NCBI RefSeq assembly: GCF_017094505.1
Contig: NZ_CP064787.1
Coordinates: forward strand, 1,240,001-1,304,000
Reading direction: 5' to 3'
DNA from: Halapricum desulfuricans
GTDB lineage: Archaea > Halobacteriota > Halobacteria > Halobacteriales > Haloarculaceae
DNA: 64,000 nucleotides
Part shown: positions 1 to 8,379 of the stretch, one piece after another
Position numbering within the stretch: position 1 is the stretch's first letter
Layout: each line of letters opens with the position of its first letter
Notes under the pieces: model-generated
Databases searched by the model: none
What the model was told of the DNA's origin: nothing
What the model saw: the letters and a program-made list of their open reading frames with translations, nothing else
Made by a program: the position numbers and the translations under genes

Positions 1-198
1 GGGACGCGTTGGCGTGGCAGTACGAACCGTGGAGTGGAGACCGCGTCGATTGATATCGCGATCTCCGGTCCCTCGATCGAGTTCACATCTGGTGTTGTGC
101 TCTCTGTCCGTTGGATCCACATACACCCGAATGGCCCGTGCAATAGTCCCGAGATCGACTGCTCCGTGAACGGTTCGATGACAACCCCTCTCTCCCGA
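1..198. other. No gene recognised at the left edge
   Basis: This stretch lies downstream of the prenyl diphosphate synthase gene, which reads leftward and stops at 199. A short open frame exists on the + strand, but its composition is not like a haloarchaeal protein and it runs into the real gene on the other strand. I see no tRNA, repeat or clear promoter. The tail of a gene outside the window may begin nearby. Confidence 0.5.
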
Positions 199-1119
199 TC
201 AGTCCGCGACCCGTTCGACGTCGGCCTGCTCGGATAGCGCGTCGGCCTGCTCGCGAGGGAGCCGCTCGCGGAGGCGTTCGAGAAGCTTCCCGCCGTCGCC
301 GCGTTCGTTTTCGATTGCTTGCACCAGTGCGAGCGCGCGCTGCAGTCTGGTCTTGCGCCAGGACGCCTCCCGAGACTCGTAGGTCCGGACCGCTCGCAAG
401 AGGTCGATCTTCCGGAACTCCGGCCAGTAGGGGGCACAGAAGTACACGGCGGCTTCGTTACCGTTGGCGTGCCACGGCAGGAAGTTCGAGGTCCGCTCGT
501 CTCCGCCGGTCCGGATGATGAGATCGACGTCGCGAGTCGGCCCGTCGTACAGACGACGGTCGACCGTCTCGACGTCGACTGCGTCGGGATCGAGGTCGCC
601 GTCGCGTACGTCTCGGGCGATGCCCCGGGCCGCGTTGAGCAGCTCGGCACGGCCGCCGTACGCCAGCGCGACGTTGAGCTGGAACTGATCGTACGACCGC
701 GTGCGCCGGTCGGCGTAGGCGATCGCGTCCTGCACTCGCTCCGGCAGGCGCTCAGTCTCGCCGATCGCACGGATCCGAACGCCCGCCTCGTGGACGCGAT
801 CTGCGTCCGCGAACTCCCGGAGCTTCCGCTCGAGGAGATCGAACAGCGCCTCGCGCTCGTCGGCCGGTCGCTCGAAGTTCTCCGTCGAGAAGGCATACAG
901 CGTCAGCTCTTCGATCCCGAGTTGCTCACACCAGTCGAGGACCGCTTCAGTCGTCTCGGCCCCCTCTCTGTGACCGTCAGTGGCGTCCTCGCCCTGCTCG
1001 CGGGCGTACCGCCGATTGCCGTCCTGAATGACAGCGACGTGGTCCGGCGTTCCCGACACCTCCCACTCCAGAAGCGTCTCGTACAGCCGCGTCGCCGGTC
1101 CGCGGAGCAACGATCGCAC
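199..1119 (-). CDS. uppS: Z-isoprenyl (undecaprenyl-type) diphosphate synthase
   Basis: Cis-prenyltransferase that condenses isopentenyl diphosphate onto an allylic diphosphate to make the long polyprenyl (dolichol-type) lipid carriers used in S-layer protein glycosylation. Family motifs are present in order: HVAVIQDGNRRYA near the N-terminus (catalytic Asp), FSTENFERP, NVALAYGGR, then DLIIRTGGDERTSNFLPW near the C-terminus. The frame is open further upstream, to an ATG at 1314, but that extension is serine-rich and overlaps the divergent neighbour. A GTG start at 1119 gives a normal 306-residue protein. It is divergent from the DUF5778 gene. Family assignment is firm; chain-length specificity is not visible from sequence. 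Confidence 0.93.
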   Translation of the reverse strand: MRSLLRGPATRLYETLLEWEVSGTPDHVAVIQDGNRRYAREQGEDATDGHREGAETTEAVLDWCEQLGIEELTLYAFSTENFERPADEREALFDLLERKLREFADADRVHEAGVRIRAIGETERLPERVQDAIAYADRRTRSYDQFQLNVALAYGGRAELLNAARGIARDVRDGDLDPDAVDVETVDRRLYDGPTRDVDLIIRTGGDERTSNFLPWHANGNEAAVYFCAPYWPEFRKIDLLRAVRTYESREASWRKTRLQRALALVQAIENERGDGGKLLERLRERLPREQADALSEQADVERVAD

Positions 1120-1237
1120 ACGTGATTCATGTCGAGCGGACAGTATGAGTGTTGTGTTCTGCTGACGGTAGTCGGAACGGCGCGTTCTCGGGGCGGACAT
1201 CGTGAGGCGTATTAGGCCGGCCGCCGGAGACGCGATA

Positions 1238-1651
1238 ATGGCCGAAGAGATCATCGACGAGGAACTGTACGAACAGGCCGAGGAACTGCTCGAACCGGGC
1301 GAGATCGAGCTCAACGGGCTGATCGTTCATACCGATCTCGGTCGCGACAAGGAGGCGGAACTGAACCAGGCGACGATCGAGATCGGCGACATCATCGCCG
1401 AGTACGCCGCACCCGACGAGGAGACGTTCGTCTACTCGGGCACCGACGACCCGGAGTTCGGCCTCAACCAGCACCAGGGCCTGACGCTCGAAGACGAGGC
1501 GTTCGTCTGGGAATGCCAGCAACTCCTCCGCGAGGGAACGTTCCGGATCGTCTTCTACTACGAGGCCGACGCCGACCAGGAGGCGATCCTCGATGCGGTC
1601 TCGGCGGCCGGCTACACCGTCGTCGGCGTCGAAGGTCCGCACGCTACGTGA
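1238..1651 (+). CDS. DUF5778 family protein
   Basis: A 137-residue acidic protein of a haloarchaea-specific family of unknown function; I recognise it from the N-terminal MAEEIIDEELYEQAEELL and the C-terminal GYTVVGVEG segments. It has no signal peptide, membrane helix or metal-binding cysteine cluster. The start at 1238 removes a 12-residue upstream extension that is unlike the family. It is transcribed divergently from uppS and ends about 90 bases before the small ORF that precedes hemA. Function unknown. Confidence 0.85.
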   Translation: MAEEIIDEELYEQAEELLEPGEIELNGLIVHTDLGRDKEAELNQATIEIGDIIAEYAAPDEETFVYSGTDDPEFGLNQHQGLTLEDEAFVWECQQLLREGTFRIVFYYEADADQEAILDAVSAAGYTVVGVEGPHAT

Positions 1652-1715
1652 TGACAGAATCGATCGCCCGAGTGTGGATTTGACATGGTCACTGTACCCA
1701 TAGTCTTTGAACAGG

Positions 1716-1723
1716 TTTAGATA
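1716..1723 (+). promoter_or_regulatory. TATA-like box upstream of hemA
   Basis: TTTAGATA lies 20-27 bases before the ATG at 1743 and about 64-71 bases before the hemA GTG. If it works with normal archaeal spacing, transcription would begin close to 1743-1748, so the first codon on the message would belong to the short upstream ORF rather than hemA. Confidence 0.4.
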
Positions 1724-1742
1724 CCGCCGGATCCAATGTCCA

Positions 1743-1790
1743 ATGAGAGACGACAACGTGATCGTAGCGACCACAGGTGAGAGCGCGTGA
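1743..1790 (+). CDS. 15-codon upstream ORF overlapping the hemA start
   Basis: An ATG at 1743 opens a 15-residue ORF (MRDDNVIVATTGESA) whose TGA stop overlaps the GTG start of hemA in a GTGA tetranucleotide. The AGGTGAG Shine-Dalgarno-like sequence for hemA (1775-1781) lies inside it. It could be a leader peptide that couples hemA translation, the last remnant of an upstream gene, or a chance ORF. A second short frame from ATG 1736 stops at 1780. No protein family is recognisable. Confidence 0.3.
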   Translation: MRDDNVIVATTGESA

Positions 1791-3121
1791 CACGGGCAAC
1801 AGGCGTCATCACCGGTGTAAGCGTCTCCCACCGGCAGGCAGACGTTCGCGAGATCGAGTCGGCGGCGACGACAGACCAGCGCGCTGCGGTCGACCGTCTG
1901 CTCGAGGAGGGACCCGTCACGGAGGCGTTTGCGCTACAGACGTGCAACCGTGTTGAGGCCTACGTTGTGACTGACAGCGCCGACGCCGGCCGCGCCGTTC
2001 TGAAGGAGTACGCCGCCGAGATCCCCGACTCGATCACCGAGTGGCTCGACCACGAGGCGAGCCTCCGGCATCTGATGCGCGTAGCGGCGGGGCTGGAATC
2101 ACTCGTGATCGGCGAAGACCAGATCATCGGGCAGGTCAGAGACGCCTACGAGGACGCCCGAAGCGTCGGCGGTATCGGGCCGGTGCTGGAGTCTGCGATC
2201 ACCAAAGCGATCCACGTCGGCGAGCGCGCCCGTTCGGAGACGGCGATCAACGAGGGCGTCGTCTCGGTCGGTAGCGCCGCCGTCGAACTGGCCGCTGGCG
2301 AACACGACCTCGAAGGCGCGACTGCGACGGTCATCGGAGCCGGCGAGATGGCGACGCTCGCGGCGAAGGCCCTCGACGCCAGAACTGACGTCGGTCGACT
2401 GTTCGTGGTGAATCGGACAGTCGAACACGCCGAACGCGTCCTCGATAGCGTCTCGGTCGGCGGTGACTCGCTCCATATGGACGACCTCGAACAGGCGGTG
2501 ACGGCTGCAGACATCGTCATTTCAGCGACGGGAACGGCCGAACCCGTCGTCGATTCGGAACTGCTGGCCGGAACAGGCGAGACCGTCGTGCTCGATCTCG
2601 CACGTCCGCGAGACATCCCGGAACGGGTCAGTCAGTTGTCCGACGTGACGCGGTACGACCTGGACGCGCTGAAGTCCGTCACTGAGGAAACGCGCGCGCA
2701 GCGCCGCGACGCCGCACTCGAGGTCGAACAGCTGATCGAGGAGGCGTTCGGGGAACTGCTCACCCAGTACAAGCGCAAGCGGGCGGACGAAGTCATCTCC
2801 GCGATGTACGAGGGAGCGGAGCGCCACAAAGCCGCCGAGCTACAGAAGGCGTTTGCCAAACTCGACCTCGACGAGGGGGAACGCGAGGTCGTCGAGTCGA
2901 TGGCGGACGCGATCGTCAACAAGTTGCTCGCCCCGCCGACGAGCGGTCTCCGGGACGCGGCCGAAGACGACGACTGGTCGACGATCAATACCGCCCTGCG
3001 GCTGTTCGATCCCTCTCTGGACGGCGAAACGCCACCGATCGAGGAGTTCGTTGCGGACGCGCCCGGGTCAGAGACGGAGCGCGAACTCCCGCCGGCTGTG
3101 CAGGACCGACTCGACGACTGA
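1787..3121 (+). CDS. hemA: Glutamyl-tRNA reductase
   Basis: NADPH-dependent reduction of glutamyl-tRNA(Glu) to glutamate-1-semialdehyde, the first committed step of tetrapyrrole (heme, siroheme, cobalamin) synthesis by the C5 pathway. The next enzyme, HemL, is at 51338. The 444-residue protein carries the catalytic Cys in LQTCNRVEAY (near residue 50), the GLESLVIGEDQIIGQVRDAY signature, a Rossmann motif (VIGAGEMATLAAKAL) and a C-terminal dimerisation helix region. A GTG start at 1787 is supported by AGGTGAG just upstream. Related haloarchaea often have a precorrin-2 dehydrogenase gene directly upstream; none is present here. Confidence 0.96.
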   Translation: MTRATGVITGVSVSHRQADVREIESAATTDQRAAVDRLLEEGPVTEAFALQTCNRVEAYVVTDSADAGRAVLKEYAAEIPDSITEWLDHEASLRHLMRVAAGLESLVIGEDQIIGQVRDAYEDARSVGGIGPVLESAITKAIHVGERARSETAINEGVVSVGSAAVELAAGEHDLEGATATVIGAGEMATLAAKALDARTDVGRLFVVNRTVEHAERVLDSVSVGGDSLHMDDLEQAVTAADIVISATGTAEPVVDSELLAGTGETVVLDLARPRDIPERVSQLSDVTRYDLDALKSVTEETRAQRRDAALEVEQLIEEAFGELLTQYKRKRADEVISAMYEGAERHKAAELQKAFAKLDLDEGEREVVESMADAIVNKLLAPPTSGLRDAAEDDDWSTINTALRLFDPSLDGETPPIEEFVADAPGSETERELPPAVQDRLDD

Positions 3122-3249
3122 TCGGGGCCGTCATCCGTCTGTTCCGGCCGACCGCAGTGTGGTCGCACCGGCACAACGGTCACTGTGATGCGATGGGAAT
3201 ATTTGCCAAGGTCGCCACTGTTTTCCACCGATAGGGAGTTGCGGTATAC

Positions 3250-3987
3250 ATGACTCCAAAGACCTGTCTCGTGACGGGATCATCGAGCGGGATCGGGCGG
3301 GCGATCGCCGAGCGCTTCGGCGAGGAGGGACACAACGTCGCAGTGAATTACAGAAGCTCCAGAGAGGGTGCCGAACAGACGGCGGCCGCCGTCGAAGCTG
3401 CCGGTGGCTCGGCGTTGGTCGCTCAGGCCGACGTGACCGACATCGAGGCAGTCCAGCGGATGGGTGAGAAGGTCCACAGGGAGTTCGGATCGGTAGACGT
3501 GTTAGTGAACAACGCGGGGATCAATCAGGACGTCAAGTTCACCGAGATGACTCACGAGGAGTGGGATACCGTTCTGGACGTGCATCTCGACGGCGCGTTT
3601 CACGCCACCCAGACGTTTTACGACGACTTGGCCGCGTCCGAGGAGGGGCGGCTGATCAACATCTCTAGCATCATCGGCAAGGGCGGCAATTTCGGGCAGG
3701 CGAACTACGCGACGGCCAAGGCGGGGATGTTCGGGTTCACGCGGACGCTCGCACTCGAGCTCGCCCCCGAGGGTTCGACCGCGAACTGTGTCGCGCCCGG
3801 CTTCATCGCGACCAGAATGGTCGAGGACCTCCCCGAGCGTATCACAGACCAGATCCGGGAGGACACGCCGCTCGGCCGACTGGGTACGCCCGAAGAAATC
3901 GCAGAAATCGTCGCGTTTCTGGCGAGCGACCGATCGTCGTTCATCACCGGGGAGGTCATCGACGCTAACGGGGGCAAGGACCTGTAG
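3250..3987 (+). CDS. SDR family beta-ketoacyl/acetoacetyl-CoA reductase
   Basis: A 245-residue classical short-chain dehydrogenase/reductase. It shows the NADP-binding TGSSSGIGRAIA motif at the N-terminus, NNAG near residue 88, the catalytic Ser in ISSIIG, the YATAK Tyr/Lys pair, and a C-terminal SSFITGEVIDANGG segment typical of FabG/PhaB enzymes. The likely reaction is NADPH-dependent reduction of a 3-oxoacyl (for example acetoacetyl-CoA) substrate, as for PhaB in haloarchaeal polyhydroxyalkanoate synthesis. No phaC/phaE or beta-ketothiolase lies nearby, so the substrate is inferred. It has its own promoter region after hemA. Confidence 0.88.
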   Translation: MTPKTCLVTGSSSGIGRAIAERFGEEGHNVAVNYRSSREGAEQTAAAVEAAGGSALVAQADVTDIEAVQRMGEKVHREFGSVDVLVNNAGINQDVKFTEMTHEEWDTVLDVHLDGAFHATQTFYDDLAASEEGRLINISSIIGKGGNFGQANYATAKAGMFGFTRTLALELAPEGSTANCVAPGFIATRMVEDLPERITDQIREDTPLGRLGTPEEIAEIVAFLASDRSSFITGEVIDANGGKDL

Positions 3988-4013
3988 CTCCCGACGAGTG
4001 AGACTGGTCTCCG

Positions 4014-5111
4014 TCAGGTCGTAGGGTCCGGATGATCGCCGTCAGGCCCGTCAGCAGCCGGCTCGGACAGTTCCGTTGCCGCGCTGTCATCGGATGCTTC
4101 CGCCGGGTCGTCGTCTCCGGATTCGTCTCCCGGTTTCTCTTCGTCGAGTTCGTCTACAGCGGACCCTTCTACGGGTCCGTCGTCCTCGGCGACGGGTGCC
4201 GATTCAGCTTCCATCTCGGCGGCCATCTCGGCCATCGCCTCGGCGTCTTCGTCGGGGCCGTCCAGCACGTCCTCGGTATGCAACTCGATCTCCCCGCCGG
4301 CGCGGATCGTCCCGTCGACGGTCGCGTTCTCGTGAAGGCGGACGTTCTCGGCCGCGACGTCGCCCCAGATCTTGACGCCCGGCCCGATCGCCAGATCGCC
4401 GTTGCGTGTCGTGACGTTCCCCTTGATCTCCGATCCGCGACCGACGACGACGTCGTCTTTGCCCCGGAGGCTCCCGAAGAGGACGTTATCCCGGCCGACA
4501 GTCACCGACTCGGCCCGGACGTTGCCGTGGATCCGGCAGTCGTCACCGATCCGCGCGGGCGTCGAGACTCGCCAGGCGTCGTCGCCGACGGTCGCGCCTC
4601 GCGGGATGACGACCGGTTCTTCCTCGTGGTCGCCATCGAGCAACTCCGAGAGGGTGTCCTCGGCGGCCTCCTGTTCGCCGATCCGCAACAGCTGGCCGAG
4701 ATAGACGAACAGGAAGACGATCGTCGGCATGGGGTTGCGGATGACGATCCAGCCGTTGGCCTCGAACCCCTCCTCGATGTCGACGTCATCGCCGATGTCG
4801 ATGTCGCCCGCGACCTTCAACTGGCCGCCGACGTGGACGCGCTCGCCGAGATAGGCGTCCTCGCCGACGAGCACGTTGTCCGCGACGTCACACCACATGT
4901 CAAGCCGACAGTCGCCCTCGGCCTCGATGTGGCCACCGAAACGGACGCGCTCGCCCGCGATTACGTTCCGTCCGCGGACGCCGAACTCCACGGTCGACTG
5001 GCCGCCGACCAGTACGTCGCCGTCGGTGACGAGGTCGTGTTCCTCGACGGTCGTTCCGTCGGGGATCGCCAGTTTCTCGAGCGGGTCCGATCGAAACAGC
5101 ACACGTATCAT
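4014..5111 (-). CDS. Polymer-forming (bactofilin-like) beta-helix protein
   Basis: A 365-residue protein built largely of short hexapeptide-like beta turns rich in Gly, Asp and Val (for example VRFGGHIEAEGDCRL, IKGNVTTRNGDLAIGPGVKIWGDVAAENV), typical of bactofilin-type parallel beta-helix proteins. A single hydrophobic stretch (PMPTIVFLFVYLGQLL, about residue 125) could insert in the membrane. The last 80 or so residues are a highly acidic, disordered tail. The start at 5111 (MIRVLFRSDPLEKLAIPDG) is chosen because the longer upstream frame is not conserved in character. A scaffold role at the cell envelope is plausible but inferred. It converges with the SDR gene. Confidence 0.75.
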   Translation of the reverse strand: MIRVLFRSDPLEKLAIPDGTTVEEHDLVTDGDVLVGGQSTVEFGVRGRNVIAGERVRFGGHIEAEGDCRLDMWCDVADNVLVGEDAYLGERVHVGGQLKVAGDIDIGDDVDIEEGFEANGWIVIRNPMPTIVFLFVYLGQLLRIGEQEAAEDTLSELLDGDHEEEPVVIPRGATVGDDAWRVSTPARIGDDCRIHGNVRAESVTVGRDNVLFGSLRGKDDVVVGRGSEIKGNVTTRNGDLAIGPGVKIWGDVAAENVRLHENATVDGTIRAGGEIELHTEDVLDGPDEDAEAMAEMAAEMEAESAPVAEDDGPVEGSAVDELDEEKPGDESGDDDPAEASDDSAATELSEPAADGPDGDHPDPTT

Positions 5112-5223
5112 ACATCGATCGTCCGTATTAAAGCCATAGCACGCGTCTGCCGTGCGTCCGCTGTACGTCTGACGCGAGATCGGATCGCGCTCGTTTTGGG
5201 GGTCGGGACCCAACCCGGAAGCG

Positions 5224-5436
5224 ATGACAGTACTTTCCTTCGACGAACAGGGCGTGGACGTGATCTACGAGGGTCACGAGTTCCGCCTGGAGAAGTCACT
5301 CATCGAGGACGCCATCGAGAAGCCCTACCCGGACGTGACCGACCACGAAGTGCTCAAGATCGTCGAGGCGGATCCGCCGCTGTCGGGGGAACCACAGCGG
5401 ATCAGCGAGGTGCTCGAGTCATCGACTGACGAGTGA
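5224..5436 (+). CDS. DUF5800 family protein
   Basis: A 70-residue acidic haloarchaeal protein (MTVLSFDEQGVDVIYEG...) of the DUF5800 family; no function is known. It has no cysteines, signal peptide or transmembrane helix. It is divergent from the bactofilin-like gene and converges with the UPF0058 gene, so it is probably monocistronic. Confidence 0.85.
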   Translation: MTVLSFDEQGVDVIYEGHEFRLEKSLIEDAIEKPYPDVTDHEVLKIVEADPPLSGEPQRISEVLESSTDE

Positions 5437-5488
5437 TCCGGGCGTTGCGACTCGTCTTGGATCGAGCCGCGAACCCGCGACGAAGGAA

Positions 5489-5725
5489 TCAGTCTGCGCT
5501 GGCAGAAAGGGGCTCTTTGACTTCCGATTCCAGTTCGGACGTCAGTCCGTCGGCGAGAGCAAAGACGGCCGCCTTGTGGTCGGTTTTCGATTTGTGAATC
5601 GATGTCGGCCGAACGCCCTGATCGAGGTACTCGTCGTGTTCGACGGTGTTGCCAGTGTGCTCTTCGTAGTGTTCCTGTACCTGTGCGAGCAGGCCATGGA
5701 GGTGGATGAGTTCCTGCTTTTTCAT
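5489..5725 (-). CDS. UPF0058 family protein
   Basis: A 78-residue helical archaeal protein of the UPF0058 family, recognisable from MKKQELIHLHGLLAQVQEHYE at the N-terminus and the central RPTSIHKSKTDHKAAVFALADGL segment. The start at 5725 matches the family; an alternative ATG lies two codons upstream at 5731. Its function is not established. It is monocistronic and followed on the same strand, after about 190 bases, by the ABC exporter block. Confidence 0.9.
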   Translation of the reverse strand: MKKQELIHLHGLLAQVQEHYEEHTGNTVEHDEYLDQGVRPTSIHKSKTDHKAAVFALADGLTSELESEVKEPLSASAD

Positions 5726-5912
5726 AGTCACTCAACCCTACCAACTGGAGGGTTATAGAAGTATCCCGAGAATAGTTAACACGCGCCTCCCGTATTTCGG
5801 CGTTTTATCAGGTTCTATCACCCGATGTGAGAGTGGACGAAAAACTACCTCACAGACTCCGGTCCGAACGGGGAGACTGTGTCGACCGTCGACGATGTCC
5901 ACTACTTGCCGA

Positions 5913-6701
5913 TCAATCCGTTTGTGGCAGTGTCAGTGCCCCGGCTACCAGCGCGAGCGCGGCAAGTCCGGTCAGGATTGCGAGGTTCACGAGCGGGTCG
6001 TCTCGGCCGCAAGCAGCGAGTACGCCGCCGTCGGCCAGCGCCGGGGTATCGAACGTGGCCGCGCGCACGCCCCGGGAGAAGTACGTCAGCGGCGACAGTT
6101 CCAGCAGCGGTCGGAACCACTCCGGCAGCAGCGACGGCGGAACGAACGTCTCCGAGAGGAACAGAAGCGGGAGCGCGATCGCGTTGCTGGCGGCGATGAC
6201 GCCGTCCTGTGAGTCGGCGAGCGCGCCGAGTATCGCTCCGATCCCGCAGAACAGCGCCACACCGGCGACGACGAACGGAACCAAAAGCGGCGACAGGACG
6301 ACCTCGGCGCCCGTCACGGCGAGCAACAGACCGAGCAGTAGCAGCGCGGCCAGTCCGATGACCGCGACGTTGACGGCCGTCTGTGCGAGCAGCCACTCCC
6401 AGCGCCGCAGCGGCGTGGTCGCGAGCTTCTCGAAGCGGTTGCCCTCGCGGTGACGGGCGACCTCGCTGCCGACCCGTGACAGCGGCGTGAATAGCACGAC
6501 GACGGCGAGATATCCGGGCACGTAGTAGCCGGGCGGTTCGGTGAACAGCCCGCCGCCGGTCGGCTGGGTCTCGACCAGCGCTCCGAAGATGAGGACGATC
6601 AACAGCGGAAACAGGAACGTGAAGAACACGGCCGTCCGTCGCCGGAGAAACGACAGCGCCGCCGCTCGCGAGGCGGCGTGCACCCGTCCGAACCGGCTCA
6701 T
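5913..6701 (-). CDS. ABC-2 type transporter permease (oxidase-associated cluster)
   Basis: A 262-residue integral membrane protein with about six hydrophobic helices and an ABC-2 fold: a first helix near residues 20-42, a cytoplasmic loop with RHREGNRFEKLATTPLRRWEWLLAQ, and a late PLLFLSETFVPPSLLPEWFRPLLELSPLTYFSRGVRA segment typical of DrrB/NodJ/NosY-like permeases. The start at 6701 overlaps the stop of the ATPase gene (ATGA), so the two are translationally coupled. It is the last gene of a leftward operon that begins with the heme A/O synthase fusion, which suggests a role in oxidase assembly or heme/copper handling. The substrate is not visible. Confidence 0.85.
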   Translation of the reverse strand: MSRFGRVHAASRAAALSFLRRRTAVFFTFLFPLLIVLIFGALVETQPTGGGLFTEPPGYYVPGYLAVVVLFTPLSRVGSEVARHREGNRFEKLATTPLRRWEWLLAQTAVNVAVIGLAALLLLGLLLAVTGAEVVLSPLLVPFVVAGVALFCGIGAILGALADSQDGVIAASNAIALPLLFLSETFVPPSLLPEWFRPLLELSPLTYFSRGVRAATFDTPALADGGVLAACGRDDPLVNLAILTGLAALALVAGALTLPQTD

Positions 6702-7657
6702 GGCTGGCCCCCGTCTGCCGCGATTGGGCCCGCCGCGTCCAACTCGGCCGGATCGAGCGGATCGCCCCCGTAGCCGACCGCCGTGCCGGTCAGATCGAGA
6801 TAGACGTCCTCCATGTCCGGTTCGCGCCAGGTCAGCGATCCGGGCGTGATCCCGGCCGACGTCACCCGATCGACGACCGTCCCGATCTCCGTCGGCGCGA
6901 CGTCCATCACGACGAGTTGCCCGTCCCGCCTGGTTGTCTCGAACCCGATCGAGAGCGGCTCTGAAGGGTCGCCATCGACGTCGATCACGAGCCGGGTCCG
7001 CCCGCCGTATTCCTCGATCAGCGCCCGCGGGGAATCCAGCGCGAGCAGTTCGCCGTCCGCGAGCAGCCCAACCCGGTCGGCCAGCCGCTCGACCTCGGCC
7101 ATGTAGTGGGTCGTCAGCACGATCGTCGTCCCGCCGTCCGCGAGCCCCTCGAGCAGCCGCCATACTGCGCGACGGCCCGCCGGGTCGATTCCGGTCGTCG
7201 GCTCGTCGAGCACGAGCAGTTCGGGGTCGTTGACCAGCGCCGTCCCGACACAGACCCGGCGCTGCTGGCCCCCGGAGAGGTCCTCGTATGCGGTGTCAGT
7301 CGCGTCCTCGAGGCCGACGTCCGAGAGCACTGTTGCCGGCTCCCGCGCGTGGTCGTAGAGTCCGGCGTAGTACTCAAGCAGTTCTCGCGCGGTGAGTCGA
7401 GCGGGCGGATCGAACGACTGCGGGAGTAATCCGATGCGCGAGCGATCGACCGCTCGCGGCGACTCGCCGAACAGCTCGACCGTTCCCTCGGCGTCGGTCG
7501 TGCCCGTCAGCGCGCGGACGAGCGTGGTCTTGCCCGCGCCGTTCGGGCCGACCAGCCCCAGTACCTCGCCCTCGCCGACCGAGAGCGAGACGCCCGCGAG
7601 CGCGACCGTGTCGCCGTATGTCCGGGCGAGGTCGCGCGCGAGGAGTACGTCAGTCAT
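6698..7657 (-). CDS. ABC transporter ATP-binding protein (oxidase-associated cluster)
   Basis: A 319-residue ATPase with Walker A (GLVGPNGAGKTTLVRAL, near residue 40), the LSGGQQRRVCVGTALV signature, Walker B (LLVLDEPTTGID) and the switch His in VLTTHYMAEVERLAD. A C-terminal extension of about 100 residues matches DrrA/NosF-type exporters. The start at 7657 is chosen by the MTDVLLARDLARTYG onset. It is coupled to the permease downstream and lies about 50 bases behind the DUF7546-like gene. Inference: an exporter that supports cytochrome-oxidase biogenesis, from operon context only. Confidence 0.9.
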   Translation of the reverse strand: MTDVLLARDLARTYGDTVALAGVSLSVGEGEVLGLVGPNGAGKTTLVRALTGTTDAEGTVELFGESPRAVDRSRIGLLPQSFDPPARLTARELLEYYAGLYDHAREPATVLSDVGLEDATDTAYEDLSGGQQRRVCVGTALVNDPELLVLDEPTTGIDPAGRRAVWRLLEGLADGGTTIVLTTHYMAEVERLADRVGLLADGELLALDSPRALIEEYGGRTRLVIDVDGDPSEPLSIGFETTRRDGQLVVMDVAPTEIGTVVDRVTSAGITPGSLTWREPDMEDVYLDLTGTAVGYGGDPLDPAELDAAGPIAADGGQP

Positions 7658-7709
7658 ATCCCCCTCTCGGGGCACGCACGGGAAAGCCAGTTCGGTTCCG
7701 GCAGGGTCG

Positions 7710-8378
7710 TCACACTGTCGGCCGCCAGTACAGCAACCCGACAGTGACGACGAACACGGCGACCGAGAGGTCGTATCCGCCGGCGTAGACCGCGCTGGCG
7801 ATCGCCGCGCCGCCGCCGACCGTTCCCGTGACGAGGGCGGCGATGATCGGCCACGTACAGGAGATACACGAGAACAGTCCGAGCACGCCCGCGATGGCCG
7901 ACCCGGCGGCGTCGATGACCGTCGCGTAGACCAGATAGGCCAGCGCAAGGTAGCCGACCAGCTTGTAGGGGATCACGATCAGCTTCAGCGTCCCCCCGTC
8001 GTACAGCAGGGCCGGGCTGAACCCGGGCGGGGTCCCGAGCGCCACCTGCGGAGTGACGACGTGATGGGTGGCTGTGCCGAACAACCCGCCGACGTACGCC
8101 AACAGCAGGAAGTATCCGGCCGCGAGCGCGCCGGCGAGATACTGTCGGCGCGGCGGGGCCGGTGCGGGCGTCGTCCGCCAGAGCGCCCACAGCCCGACGT
8201 TGATCCAGACGAACGGATAGAGCACGTACCGCGCCCCGAGCAGCGAGTCGAACGTCGGCTGCGCCGTCACGAACCACAGCCACAGCACGAGCAACTCGGC
8301 GTTGACGACGAGAAACGCCCAGCGTGCGGTCTCGGGGGCCGGGCGAAAACGAGTCTTCCAGGCGGTCACGTTGTTCAT
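7710..8378 (-). CDS. DUF7546-like membrane protein with a CxxC-W-P motif
   Basis: A 222-residue membrane protein with about six hydrophobic helices, placed one base after the ctaA-ctaB fusion gene and before the ABC exporter. I assign it to the haloarchaeal DUF7546 group from context and length. A notable motif, LFSCISCTWPIIAALVTG, puts a CxxC pair followed by Trp-Pro at the start of a membrane helix, and a His pair lies in GTATHHVVTP. These could bind metal or heme, or form a redox disulfide. The position suggests a role in oxidase or heme maturation, but no biochemical function is known to me. Confidence 0.7.
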   Translation of the reverse strand: MNNVTAWKTRFRPAPETARWAFLVVNAELLVLWLWFVTAQPTFDSLLGARYVLYPFVWINVGLWALWRTTPAPAPPRRQYLAGALAAGYFLLLAYVGGLFGTATHHVVTPQVALGTPPGFSPALLYDGGTLKLIVIPYKLVGYLALAYLVYATVIDAAGSAIAGVLGLFSCISCTWPIIAALVTGTVGGGAAIASAVYAGGYDLSVAVFVVTVGLLYWRPTV

Positions 8379-8379
8379 C

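Noticed and set aside
34-237. A 67-codon plus-strand frame at the left edge
   Set aside because: It overlaps the uppS 3' end, and its amino-acid composition is unlike a haloarchaeal protein.
4032-5429. Long plus-strand frame over the bactofilin-like gene
   Set aside because: It is the antisense of a repetitive beta-helix gene; no protein family is recognisable.
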